Assembly (NCBI GenBank): GCA_002293155.1
Contig: DBCQ01000071.1
Coordinates: 1-14,224, forward strand
Length of the DNA: 14,224 nucleotides
Source: Burkholderiales bacterium UBA954
Lineage (GTDB): Bacteria; Pseudomonadota; Gammaproteobacteria; Burkholderiales; Burkholderiaceae_A
Reading direction: 5' to 3'
Part shown: positions 1-6,867 of the stretch, in pieces
Layout: each line of letters begins with the position of its first letter
Numbering within the stretch: position 1 is the stretch's first letter
The notes under the pieces: generated by a model
Database searches by the model: none
The model's input: only the letters and a program-made list of their open reading frames with translations
What the model was told of the DNA's origin: nothing
Made by a program: the position numbers and the translations under genes

Positions 1-501
1 GTGGTCGCGGCCGATCCCACCCGCACGGTTGTGGGGCTCTCTGGCGACTATGATTTCCAGTTCTTGATTGAAGAGCTCGCCGTTGGAGCTCAGTTCCGTC
101 TGCCCTATGTTCAAGTCCTGGTCAATAACAGCTACCTTGGTCTGATTCGTCAGGCGCAGCGTAATTTTGAAATGGATTTTAATGTTCAGCTCGCGTTTGA
201 GAATCAGAATATCGATGACCCAGTCCTCAAGGGGTATGGCGTGGATCACCAGGCCGTCGTAATTGGCCTTGGCTGTAAAGCATTACGCGTAACAGATCCC
301 GAGAAGATTGAGAGCGCACTGATCCAGGCCCAGAAGATGGCCCAAGAGTTCCGGGTTCCAGTCGTTGTTGAGGTCATTCTCGAAAAAGTAACCAATATTG
401 CAATGGGTACCGAGATTGACAGCGTTAATGAGTTTGAAGCGGTCGACTGTCGCCACCCTGAGGGCCTCAAAGGCCTTGAGATGGCGGGGCTGCTCGAGTA
501 G
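1..501 (+). CDS. gcl: Glyoxylate carboligase (tartronate-semialdehyde synthase), C-terminal part, cut by window edge
   Basis: This ThDP-dependent enzyme joins two glyoxylates into tartronate semialdehyde and releases CO2, in the cytosol, as the first step of the glycerate pathway. The visible 166 residues are the C-terminal ThDP-binding domain. The Mg/ThDP motif starts at GDYDFQF (residues 15-21) and ends at the NN pair (42-43), followed by the [11 protein letters not shown] segment typical of Gcl. The GYGVDH and [15 protein letters not shown] segments also match the E. coli enzyme as I remember it. E. coli Gcl is about 593 residues, so roughly 425 N-terminal residues lie before the window. 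The GTG at base 1 is an internal codon, not the start. The stop (TAG, 499-501) is followed by an intrinsic terminator and then hyi, the next pathway gene. Family assignment is secure. Confidence 0.95.
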   Translation: MVAADPTRTVVGLSGDYDFQFLIEELAVGAQFRLPYVQVLVNNSYLGLIRQAQRNFEMDFNVQLAFENQNIDDPVLKGYGVDHQAVVIGLGCKALRVTDPEKIESALIQAQKMAQEFRVPVVVEVILEKVTNIAMGTEIDSVNEFEAVDCRHPEGLKGLEMAGLLE

Positions 502-521
502 ACTTCTGTTGAACTGAAACC

Positions 522-557
522 AAATCCGGCTGCATGTCAGCCGGATTTCTTTTTGTT
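522..557 (+). terminator. Intrinsic terminator between gcl and hyi
   Basis: A perfect 11-bp stem (bases 522-532 with 538-548, AAATCCGGCTG and its complement) closes a 5-base loop. A T-rich tail (CTTTTTGTT) follows. It starts 20 bases after the gcl stop and ends about 20 bases before the hyi start, and hyi has its own ribosome site (AAAGGA). This is a classic Rho-independent terminator. Because the downstream genes continue the same pathway, it probably acts as a partial terminator that lowers hyi, glxR and can relative to gcl. Complete termination would require a promoter for hyi, and I see none in the remaining gap. Confidence 0.85.
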
Positions 558-575
558 AATGACTAAAGGATTGAC

Positions 576-1352
576 ATGCCGAAGTTTGCCGCAAACCTGA
601 CCATGCTGTTTAACGAGGTCCCCTTTCTGGACCGCTTCGAGGCCGCTGCGAAAAATGGCTTTAAGGCAGTCGAGTTTCTTTTTCCCTACGCCTACCCAAC
701 GCAAGAGATCAAAGCAAGGCTCGATGCACACCATCTAAGTCTTGTTCTTCACAACCTGCCCGCGGGGAACTGGGATTCCGGTGAGCGCGGCATCGGATGT
801 CTGCCTGATCGGGTTGATGAATTCAGGGCAGGTGTCAAGCAAGCAATCGAGGTCGCCACACAACTCGGTGCCCCACAGCTGAACTGTCTTGCCGGCAAGG
901 CGCCCGCAGGCGTTAGTCACGAACTCTTACGTAAGACATTTGTTGAGAATCTGCGTTATGCCGCAGCGGAATTCAAAAAAGCCAACCTGAGGCTACTCAT
1001 TGAGCCGATCAACACCTTCGATATTCCAGGCTTTTATCTCAACACCACCCTCCAGGCCATCAGCATTCTTGATGAAGTCGGCGCCGATAACGCCTTCGTT
1101 CAATACGATATCTACCACGCTCAGCGCATGGAGGGTGAGCTTGCTGCCACGATGCAGAAGTTCCTCTCCCGGATAGGGCATATGCAACTGGCCGATAATC
1201 CCGCCCGCAATGAGCCTGGGACCGGAGAGATCAACTACCGATTCCTATTTCAATTTATCGATAAGATCGGGTATCCCGGATGGATCGGGTGCGAATACAA
1301 GCCCGCCACAACGACCGAAGCGGGCCTTGGCTGGCGCTCGACTCTCTGCTAA
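576..1352 (+). CDS. hyi: Hydroxypyruvate isomerase
   Basis: Cytosolic TIM-barrel isomerase interconverting hydroxypyruvate and tartronate semialdehyde, the second function of the glyoxylate-glycerate branch. Its 258 residues equal the E. coli Hyi length. It opens with MPKFAANL and ends with the WIGCEYKP...GLGW signature. Expected metal and catalytic positions are present: Glu143 (LLIEP), Asp178 (QYDIYHAQ), Gln204 (HMQLAD) and Glu240 (GCEYKP). The start is supported by AAAGGA six bases before the ATG. It lies 74 bp after gcl, beyond the terminator, and 22 bp before glxR. It belongs to the xylose-isomerase-like superfamily, but end-to-end resemblance to Hyi makes other family members unlikely. 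The last few residues (RSTLC) are not conserved with E. coli. Confidence 0.93.
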   Translation: MPKFAANLTMLFNEVPFLDRFEAAAKNGFKAVEFLFPYAYPTQEIKARLDAHHLSLVLHNLPAGNWDSGERGIGCLPDRVDEFRAGVKQAIEVATQLGAPQLNCLAGKAPAGVSHELLRKTFVENLRYAAAEFKKANLRLLIEPINTFDIPGFYLNTTLQAISILDEVGADNAFVQYDIYHAQRMEGELAATMQKFLSRIGHMQLADNPARNEPGTGEINYRFLFQFIDKIGYPGWIGCEYKPATTTEAGLGWRSTLC

Positions 1353-1374
1353 TACTTAATTAAAGGACAACCTC

Positions 1375-2277
1375 ATGGCATCCCAATCCCTGAATCTCGG
1401 TTTTATCGGCCTCGGCATCATGGGCGCCCCCATGTGCGGCCATCTCATCGCTGGTGGCCATAAGATGTTTGTCACTACTCGCAGCAAAGTGCCCGAGGCC
1501 ATCGCACAGACAGGCGCCACCGTCTGTAAATCTGCGCATGAAGTAGCCTCAAGAGCCGATATTATTTTCCTTATGGTTCCCGACACGCCGGATGTCGAAC
1601 GCGTGCTGTTCGGAGATCAAGGGGTTGCCTCTGGCCTTACTAAAGGTAAGGTGGTGGTCGATATGAGCTCCATATCCCCAATCGCGACCAAAGAGTACGC
1701 AAAGAAAATCAATGCGCTTGGCGGCGAATACCTCGATGCACCCGTATCAGGTGGCGAGGTTGGCGCTAAAAACGCAGCGCTCACCATCATGGTTGGCGGA
1801 AGCGATACAACCTTCGATCGTGTTAAACCACTCTTTGAGTTGATGGGCAAGAACATCACCCTGGTCGGTGGCAATGGCGATGGTCAGACCGCAAAGGTTG
1901 CCAACCAGATCATCGTTGCACTTAATATTGAGGCCGTTTCCGAGGCCTTGTTGTTCGCAGCCAAAGCGGGTGCAGATCCCGCCAAAGTCCGCCAAGCCTT
2001 AATGGGCGGATTCGCCGCATCCCGCATCTTGGAAGTCCATGGTGAACGAATGATCAACCGAACATTCAATCCTGGGTTCCGAATCGAGTTACACCAGAAG
2101 GACTTAAATCTTGCCCTGGCGAGTGCACGGGCGCTTGGTGTCTCACTTCCGAATACCGCGACAGCACAAGAGCTATTTAATGCCTGTTCAGCAAACGGCG
2201 GCAAAGCCTGGGATCATTCGGCAATGGTTAAGGCGCTCGAAAAGCTTGCAAATTTTGAAATCGGTCAAAAAACTTAA
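1375..2277 (+). CDS. glxR: 2-hydroxy-3-oxopropionate reductase (tartronate semialdehyde reductase)
   Basis: Beta-hydroxyacid dehydrogenase that reduces tartronate semialdehyde to D-glycerate with NAD(P)H. At 300 residues it has the usual length. The N-terminal Rossmann motif is GFIGLGIMG (residues 9-17). The substrate-binding DAPVSGG signature is at 121-127. The catalytic lysine is Lys174 with Asn177 in GDGQTAKVANQ, and the C-terminal helical domain carries QKDLNLAL (241-248). AAAGGA lies seven bases before the ATG. It follows hyi by 22 bp, and its stop overlaps the start of the carbonic anhydrase (TAATG), so the two are translationally coupled. The family also includes 3-hydroxyisobutyrate dehydrogenases, but the gcl-hyi context fixes the substrate. 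GlxR and GarR cannot be separated by eye; I use glxR because of the gcl/hyi neighbourhood. Confidence 0.92.
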   Translation: MASQSLNLGFIGLGIMGAPMCGHLIAGGHKMFVTTRSKVPEAIAQTGATVCKSAHEVASRADIIFLMVPDTPDVERVLFGDQGVASGLTKGKVVVDMSSISPIATKEYAKKINALGGEYLDAPVSGGEVGAKNAALTIMVGGSDTTFDRVKPLFELMGKNITLVGGNGDGQTAKVANQIIVALNIEAVSEALLFAAKAGADPAKVRQALMGGFAASRILEVHGERMINRTFNPGFRIELHQKDLNLALASARALGVSLPNTATAQELFNACSANGGKAWDHSAMVKALEKLANFEIGQKT

Positions 2278-2918
2278 TGCTCACAGAGCTTCTTAGCAAG
2301 AACCGGGAATGGGTCGCGGGCGTCACAGCAGGCGACCCTGATTTTTTTACCAAGCTCGTTAATCAGCAAACGCCTGAGTATCTCTGGATCGGTTGTGCAG
2401 ATTCACGGGTTCCCGCAAATGAAATCACGGGGTTAGCGCCCGGTGAGCTGTTCGTTCACCGCAATATTGCAAATGTAGTGGTGCATACAGATCTTAATGC
2501 TCTGTCTGTCATTCAGTTTGCGATTGATCTACTCAAGGTAAAACACATCATTGTTGTGGGCCACTACGGCTGCTCGGGAGTCAAGGCCGCACTCGATAAC
2601 ACCCGCGTAGGCCTAGCCGACAACTGGATCCGACATGTCCGAGATGTCAGCGATAAACACGGGCCTTATCTTGGAAGCGTTATGAATAGGGGTGCTCGCC
2701 TTGATGCACTCTGTGAGCTCAATGTGATCGAACAGGTTGTTAATGTCTGCCATTCCACAAGCGTTCAAGACGCCTGGAAGCGAGACCAATCCGTCACAGT
2801 TCACGGATGGGTCTATGGCCTAAAAGACGGCCTGCTTCGCGATCTCAATATGAGTATCGCCAATAACGATGAACTATCAATGCGTTATCAGGCTGCGATC
2901 GGCCGATATAACGGGTAA
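2277..2918 (+). CDS. can: Beta-class carbonic anhydrase
   Basis: Cytosolic zinc enzyme interconverting CO2 and bicarbonate. Its 213 residues are close to the E. coli Can length. Zinc ligands are Cys40, His96 and Cys99 (CADSR and GHYGCSG motifs), with the Asp42-Arg44 dyad. The bicarbonate-site segment VHRNIAN (60-66) is typical. The ATG overlaps the glxR stop (TAATG) and has no Shine-Dalgarno sequence of its own, so translation probably depends on glxR. This places it in the glyoxylate operon, where Gcl produces one CO2 per two glyoxylates. A role in trapping that CO2 as bicarbonate is my inference. The last 31 bases overlap the end of the opposite-strand nemA gene. Confidence 0.93.
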   Translation: MLTELLSKNREWVAGVTAGDPDFFTKLVNQQTPEYLWIGCADSRVPANEITGLAPGELFVHRNIANVVVHTDLNALSVIQFAIDLLKVKHIIVVGHYGCSGVKAALDNTRVGLADNWIRHVRDVSDKHGPYLGSVMNRGARLDALCELNVIEQVVNVCHSTSVQDAWKRDQSVTVHGWVYGLKDGLLRDLNMSIANNDELSMRYQAAIGRYNG

Positions 2919-3997
2919 TCTGTGTAGCCTTTTTCACCGCCGCCGTAGAAGGTCTCTGCATCTGGCGTATTTAACGGATAAGCGTTTTTAAACCGGGAAA
3001 CCAGGTCGGGATTCGCGAGAAATGGCACACCCAGGGCAATCAGATCGGCCGTGCCATCGGAGACTGCCTTTTCGGCCATCTCTTTTGAGTAGCCATTGTT
3101 GGCCATCGTTGCAACGCCGCCTGCGGCTTTAAAGGCTTGCTCGAGTGCGAGAAAATCCACCTCGGGCCTTGCATCACGTGGGCCACCCGTCTGGCCCTCA
3201 ATCACATGGAGATAGGCTAGGCCGCGCTGGCCGAGTGCCTGAGCGACATAGTGGAATAAGGGTTGTGGTGACGTATCGTCGATATCATTGAATGTCGACG
3301 CAGGCGATATCCGCGCTCCTACCCGCGATGCAGGAAATACCGTAGACACTGCGTCAACCACTTCGAGCAAAAACCGCGCTCGATTCTCGATACTGCCGCC
3401 GTACTGATCGGATCGTTTATTGGTTTTGTCGCGCAGAAATTGATCGATAAGATATCCATTGGCTGCGTGAACCTCGACCATATCAAAGCCCGCCTCCTTG
3501 GCATTAAGAGCGGCCTGCCGATAGGTTGCCACGAGGTCAGCGATCTCATTGGGCAGGAGTGCTCGCGGTGTTGAGACATTCTCAAAACCCGATGGAATAA
3601 ATACCTTCGCATCAGCCGCAATCGCCGACGGCGCAACCGGTGAGGCCCGATTCGGCTGAAAATAGGTATGAGAAATTCTGCCCACATGCCAAAGCTGCAA
3701 GCAGATTTTCCCTCCCTGGGCATGTACTGCAGCGACAACTCTCTTCCACGCTGCGATCTGTCCTACCGTATAGATTCCTGGTGTCGCGAGGTAACCCTGG
3801 CCCTGCTGACAGATCTGAGTGGCTTCGGTAATGATTAGACCCGCACTCGCCCGCTGCGCGTAATAGGTCGCAACCAACTCCGTTGGTTCCAACTCGGCGT
3901 TGGCTCGGCTGCGCGTTAAGGGCGCCATCACCATCCGATTGGTAAGAGAGAGATCGCCAATCGAAAATGGCTCATACAACGAATGCACAGTCGACAT
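2888..3997 (-). CDS. nemA: Alkene reductase, Old Yellow Enzyme family (NemA-like)
   Basis: FMN-dependent NAD(P)H oxidoreductase that reduces activated C=C bonds such as N-ethylmaleimide, enones and nitro compounds. It is 369 residues, a single TIM barrel. Recognisable parts are the FMN-site APLTRSR (25-31), QLWHVGRISH (101-110), the substrate-binding pair His177/Asn180 in VEVHAANGYLIDQFL, Arg228 and the FMN-phosphate region near GVATMANNGYS (294-303). AAGGAG lies six bases before the ATG. The pirin stop is 19 bp upstream, so both genes are probably on one transcript with the aminotransferase. There is no sign of a NemR-like repressor nearby, unlike E. coli. Family assignment is certain; the natural substrate is not known. 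Confidence 0.92.
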   Translation of the reverse strand: MSTVHSLYEPFSIGDLSLTNRMVMAPLTRSRANAELEPTELVATYYAQRASAGLIITEATQICQQGQGYLATPGIYTVGQIAAWKRVVAAVHAQGGKICLQLWHVGRISHTYFQPNRASPVAPSAIAADAKVFIPSGFENVSTPRALLPNEIADLVATYRQAALNAKEAGFDMVEVHAANGYLIDQFLRDKTNKRSDQYGGSIENRARFLLEVVDAVSTVFPASRVGARISPASTFNDIDDTSPQPLFHYVAQALGQRGLAYLHVIEGQTGGPRDARPEVDFLALEQAFKAAGGVATMANNGYSKEMAEKAVSDGTADLIALGVPFLANPDLVSRFKNAYPLNTPDAETFYGGGEKGYTDYPLYRPIAA

Positions 3998-4016
3998 TAC
4001 AACTCCTTAATTAGGT

Positions 4017-4871
4017 TTAGACGAGCTTATTAGAACGGTAATCCGCAATGGCCTGCTCAATCTCCACTCGGGTGTTCATCACGAAAGGGCCATGCTGAAC
4101 GATAGGCTCATTGAGTGGCTTTGCGGCGAGCAAGAGAAATTTTGTGGCGGCCGTTCCCGCGCAAAGACAGAGCGTATCGCCCGCGCTGAATACCCCCCCC
4201 TGCTTGGCTTTAAGCCCCTGGGTGAGACTCGATTCGGGATTGGCAACCAGCTCACCCTCGTAGACGTAGACATAGACGTTATGCTCAGGCGGAAGCGCCT
4301 CTTCAAAACACAGACCGGCTGGGCAGTGGACATCAAAGAATATAGGCTCAGTCGATACGCCCCGAATCGGGCCTGTGATTGCCTGACCATTACGGCTTAG
4401 ATCCCCTGCAATCACTTTCACCCGAAGACCCTGAGGATCATCCATGATGGGAAGCTCTGCGGCCGCAATATCCTGATAGGCGGCGGGCTTCATTTTTTCT
4501 TTTGCAGGCAGATTAATCCATAGCTGAAAACCTCGCATAAGACCCTCCTCCTGCTGAGGCATTTCAGAGTGAATGATCCCCCGGCCTGCGGTCATCCACT
4601 GGACATCCCCGGATTTCAGATGCCCTTTATTGCCCAGGTGATCCTCATGCAGCATATGACCCTCGAGCATATAGGTCACGGTCTCAAACCCCCGGTGTGG
4701 GTGCGGCGGAAACCCGGCGATATATTCATTTGGCTGATCACTGCCAAATTCGTCGAGCATCAGAAAGGGGTCCACCCGCGCATGTGAGGACTGCCCGAGA
4801 CTTCGATAGAGCGACACACCCGCCCCGTCTGAGGTGCGGACCGCAGTCACAATTTGCTTTAGTTTTCTCAT
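4017..4871 (-). CDS. Pirin family protein (bicupin)
   Basis: Iron-binding bicupin of the pirin family, 284 residues. Bacterial members such as E. coli YhhW act as quercetin 2,3-dioxygenases or bind redox partners; the role here is unknown. Metal ligands in the N-terminal cupin are all present: His57 and His59 (FPPHPHRGFETVTY), His101 and Glu103 (GRGIIHSEMP). The C-terminal cupin follows from about residue 165. The start at MRKLKQI fits the family, though the upstream ribosome site is weak. It lies 32 bp after the aminotransferase and 19 bp before nemA. Bases 4193-4200 form a run of eight C (eight G in the coding strand, in a Gly-Gly-Val stretch), a possible slippage site. Confidence 0.92.
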   Translation of the reverse strand: MRKLKQIVTAVRTSDGAGVSLYRSLGQSSHARVDPFLMLDEFGSDQPNEYIAGFPPHPHRGFETVTYMLEGHMLHEDHLGNKGHLKSGDVQWMTAGRGIIHSEMPQQEEGLMRGFQLWINLPAKEKMKPAAYQDIAAAELPIMDDPQGLRVKVIAGDLSRNGQAITGPIRGVSTEPIFFDVHCPAGLCFEEALPPEHNVYVYVYEGELVANPESSLTQGLKAKQGGVFSAGDTLCLCAGTAATKFLLLAAKPLNEPIVQHGPFVMNTRVEIEQAIADYRSNKLV

Positions 4872-4903
4872 TTTCGCTTAGATTGTGATGAACGCCCGTA
4901 TTT

Positions 4904-6109
4904 TCAACCCCGATTAAGGAATGCCTTTAGCCGCTCGACACCTTCTTCTAAAACCGCAATCGGCTTTGTATAGGAGACCCTGAGGTAACGCTCGGACTGA
5001 TAATCCCCGAAATCTCGACCCGGCGTCATTAAAACCCCAACCTCATCACAGAGATCAAGACAGAACTGATAACTGTTATCAGTTAAGTCAGAGACATCAA
5101 AATAGCCATAAAATGCCCCATGGGGCGGCGCGGGAAGACGAAATCCAAGGCGTTGAAGTTGCGGCAAGAGGTAGCCCGCCTGCTCTCGAAACCGCTTGCG
5201 ATAGCCTTGCGCAATTGCTAGGGATTCTTCCGTAAATGCAGCGCACGCCGCCTGCTGAGCGAGCGCAGAAGGCGAGATGAAGAGATTCTGGGCAAGACGC
5301 TCTAGCGCCACCATCATGGCCTTTGGCGCCACAATCCAGCCCAATCGCCAGCCGGTCATTGAAAATGTCTTCGAAAAACTGTTGATTGAAATAATGTCAT
5401 CTCCGAGCGAGAGCAGAGACTTGGGCTGCCCCTCAAACACGAGTCGCTGATAGATTTCATCAACAATCAGGACCCCGCCGCGGTCACGCACACACTGAGC
5501 GAGAGCCGCCGCCTCACCTGGATTAAGCATTGTGCCCGTGGGATTAGCAGGGCTTGCAACCAATAATGCCTTTGTCCGCGGCGTCCAAGCCCCACAGACC
5601 TGCGCGACGGTAGGCTGAAAACCCGACTCTCCATTTACCGGAATCGTTTTAACAACACCCCCCATTGCGGCGACAAACTCCCGGTTGCAGGGGTAGCTAG
5701 GATCAGGCATGAGCACCTCATCGCCGGGGTTCAAAAGCGCTGCCATGACCAGCAATAATCCGCCCGATGCGCCTGCAGTCACGGCGATACGATCTGGCGT
5801 AATTTCGAGTTGGTCTCTGCTCCAATAATCCCGGGCAATTGCCTGTCGTAACTCAGGCATTCCGAGCGCATGGGTGTAGTGCACCTTCGACTCGACTAAA
5901 GCCCTCTGTGCGGCCCGCAAAACTGGCTCTGGGGCAGGAAAATCGGGCTCCCCCACCACCATACTGATTGACGCCCCGTGAACCTTCTCACGGTCTGCCG
6001 CGCGCGCGAGCAACTCCATCACGTAAAACGGCCGCGTCGACGCCGCCCGAGACGATAGCCACCGACTCGGCTCGGACTGTGGGGGAGAGTTCTCTGGCGA
6101 TATGGGCAT
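4904..6109 (-). CDS. PLP-dependent aminotransferase, class I/II
   Basis: Fold-type I aminotransferase of 401 residues. The PLP lysine is Lys247 in SINSFSKTFSMTGWRLGW, with Arg255 nearby. Other cofactor and substrate residues are Asn189 (SPANPTG), Asp217 and Tyr220 (VDEIYQ), the TAGASGG phosphate-site stretch (111-117) and the substrate-carboxylate Arg377 (YLRVSY). It resembles the aspartate/alanine aminotransferase subgroup. Substrate cannot be told from sequence, so no symbol is given. The ATG is 24 bp from the divergent secreted-protein gene, and its ribosome site is weak. It heads a probable aminotransferase-pirin-nemA transcript. Because gcl/glxR makes D-glycerate and hydroxypyruvate, a glyoxylate- or hydroxypyruvate-using transaminase is conceivable, but nothing in the sequence demonstrates this. 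Confidence 0.9.
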   Translation of the reverse strand: MPISPENSPPQSEPSRWLSSRAASTRPFYVMELLARAADREKVHGASISMVVGEPDFPAPEPVLRAAQRALVESKVHYTHALGMPELRQAIARDYWSRDQLEITPDRIAVTAGASGGLLLVMAALLNPGDEVLMPDPSYPCNREFVAAMGGVVKTIPVNGESGFQPTVAQVCGAWTPRTKALLVASPANPTGTMLNPGEAAALAQCVRDRGGVLIVDEIYQRLVFEGQPKSLLSLGDDIISINSFSKTFSMTGWRLGWIVAPKAMMVALERLAQNLFISPSALAQQAACAAFTEESLAIAQGYRKRFREQAGYLLPQLQRLGFRLPAPPHGAFYGYFDVSDLTDNSYQFCLDLCDEVGVLMTPGRDFGDYQSERYLRVSYTKPIAVLEEGVERLKAFLNRG

Positions 6110-6133
6110 AATGACTCTAGTTCAAACTGCGCT

Positions 6134-6592
6134 ATGGCAATGATTCCATTAATTCTCAAAAGCCGTTTAAGGGCAAGACTTTCCTCGGTCGCCCTTGGTA
6201 TTTTTGGATTCGTAAGCGTAATACATTGCAGCCTTGCGGCAGAGGATATTTTCTCCCAAAACAGCAGCTTACGTTGCAGCGGAACCCTAGTTATCACTGC
6301 GTTGCAGTCTGGAATCTCGGAATCCGAAACGGTGGTTGAGCACTATCATTTCGAGCGGGGGCGCCGCGATGGATTGATCCCGTATCGCTGGACAAAAGAC
6401 TCTATTTCATATGAGTCAGCGACTCAGTTTCAACATGCCGGAATTACGATCGAACGTTACTCTGTCGTGATTAATCGACTCACGGCGCTTATTGAACGAG
6501 TAGAACTCATGCAGGTCAAACCCCCGGGCTATGAACTGACGCATCCAATTGAGAGGCGTTTCACGGGTCGTTGTTTATCAGTCAATCGATAA
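6134..6592 (+). CDS. Hypothetical exported protein
   Basis: I do not recognise this 152-residue protein. It begins with a basic stretch (KSRLRARL) and a hydrophobic segment (about residues 17-31), with a likely signal-peptidase I site after SLA (about residue 35), so it is probably periplasmic. The Cys at 32 is preceded by IH and does not make a lipobox. The mature part has two cysteines (48 and 147) near its two ends that could form a disulfide, and looks mostly beta-strand. There is no clear Shine-Dalgarno. A second ATG two codons later (6140) is an equally possible start. It diverges from the aminotransferase gene with only 24 bp between them and ends about 7 bp from the 3' end of the opposing 6S RNA. 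Reality of the gene rests on the signal peptide and lack of competition. Confidence 0.6.
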   Translation: MAMIPLILKSRLRARLSSVALGIFGFVSVIHCSLAAEDIFSQNSSLRCSGTLVITALQSGISESETVVEHYHFERGRRDGLIPYRWTKDSISYESATQFQHAGITIERYSVVINRLTALIERVELMQVKPPGYELTHPIERRFTGRCLSVNR

Positions 6593-6598
6593 GCAGAC

Positions 6599-6788
6599 AA
6601 TCCAAGGTGCCTGCGAGCACTCTTGGGCAGCATTCCTGAACCGAAGGTTCAGGTGGGCGAGATCAGACCGGCTCTGGGGTCGAATGCAAAGAGACGACTC
6701 TCGCCTGCCGGACAATTTTCAAGCCCTTGCTCGTAAGCATTGGTTCAAGGAAATAAAACCCAAAAGGCTCGCAGACGCCCTGAGTGTA
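6599..6788 (-). ncRNA. ssrS: 6S RNA (RNA polymerase regulator)
   Basis: Read on the minus strand, this stretch folds as 6S RNA, which mimics an open promoter and binds sigma70-RNA polymerase. The closing stem pairs GTCTGCGAGC (plus 6767-6776) with GCTCGCAGGC (plus 6612-6621), with one G-U pair. It extends outward by TCAGGG with CCTTGG and inward by TTTTGGG with CCCAAGA. The 5' side of the central bubble reads TTCCTTGAACCAATGC, like the conserved CCCUUGAGCCGAU. The 3' side has the diagnostic hairpin CCTGAACC-TTC-GGTTCAGG (plus 6635-6653). The apical arm pairs CCGGC with GCCGG and GTCG with CGAC. The 3' end GCAGGCACCTTGGATT resembles other 6S ends. Length of about 190 matches E. coli (about 184). 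Ends are uncertain by about 12 bases. TACACT at plus 6783-6788 could instead be a -10 box, giving a shorter RNA starting near 6776. Confidence 0.82.
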
Positions 6789-6852
6789 GCGGCTTTTTGT
6801 CAGAAAAATTGGCGCTCACAGTTCCCTGCCCCCCCATAAATAGTTCGCACAA

Positions 6853-6861
6853 TGTTATAAC
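6853..6861 (+). promoter_or_regulatory. Extended -10 promoter element for the HNH gene
   Basis: TGTTATAAC matches the extended -10 form TGnTATAAT at eight of nine positions (counting the free n). It ends six bases before the ATG of the HNH gene, so transcription would start at or next to the A of that ATG. No convincing -35 is visible, which extended -10 promoters can lack. The call rests on the motif and position only. Confidence 0.4.
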
Positions 6862-6867
6862 CTCCCC

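Noticed and set aside
1..3. GTG at base 1 as a true start for gcl
   Set aside because: It falls in the middle of the ThDP-binding domain of a protein of about 593 residues; it is an internal Val codon at the window edge.
3319..3738. 139-codon minus-strand frame inside nemA
   Set aside because: It is a shifted reading of nemA; the nemA frame carries all Old Yellow Enzyme motifs without a break.
4092..4400. 102-codon plus-strand frame inside the pirin gene
   Set aside because: It lies fully opposite a conserved gene with all its metal ligands, and has no domain or start signal of its own.
6635..6653. Perfect 8-bp palindrome CCTGAACC/GGTTCAGG as a terminator or tRNA T-arm
   Set aside because: There is no T tail on either strand and no cloverleaf around it; it is the conserved central-bubble hairpin of the 6S RNA.
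6549..6839. Open frame of 96 codons on the plus strand
   Set aside because: It covers the 6S RNA in antisense, overlaps the end of the exported-protein gene, has no ribosome site, and its composition does not resemble a protein; the 6S fold explains the region better.
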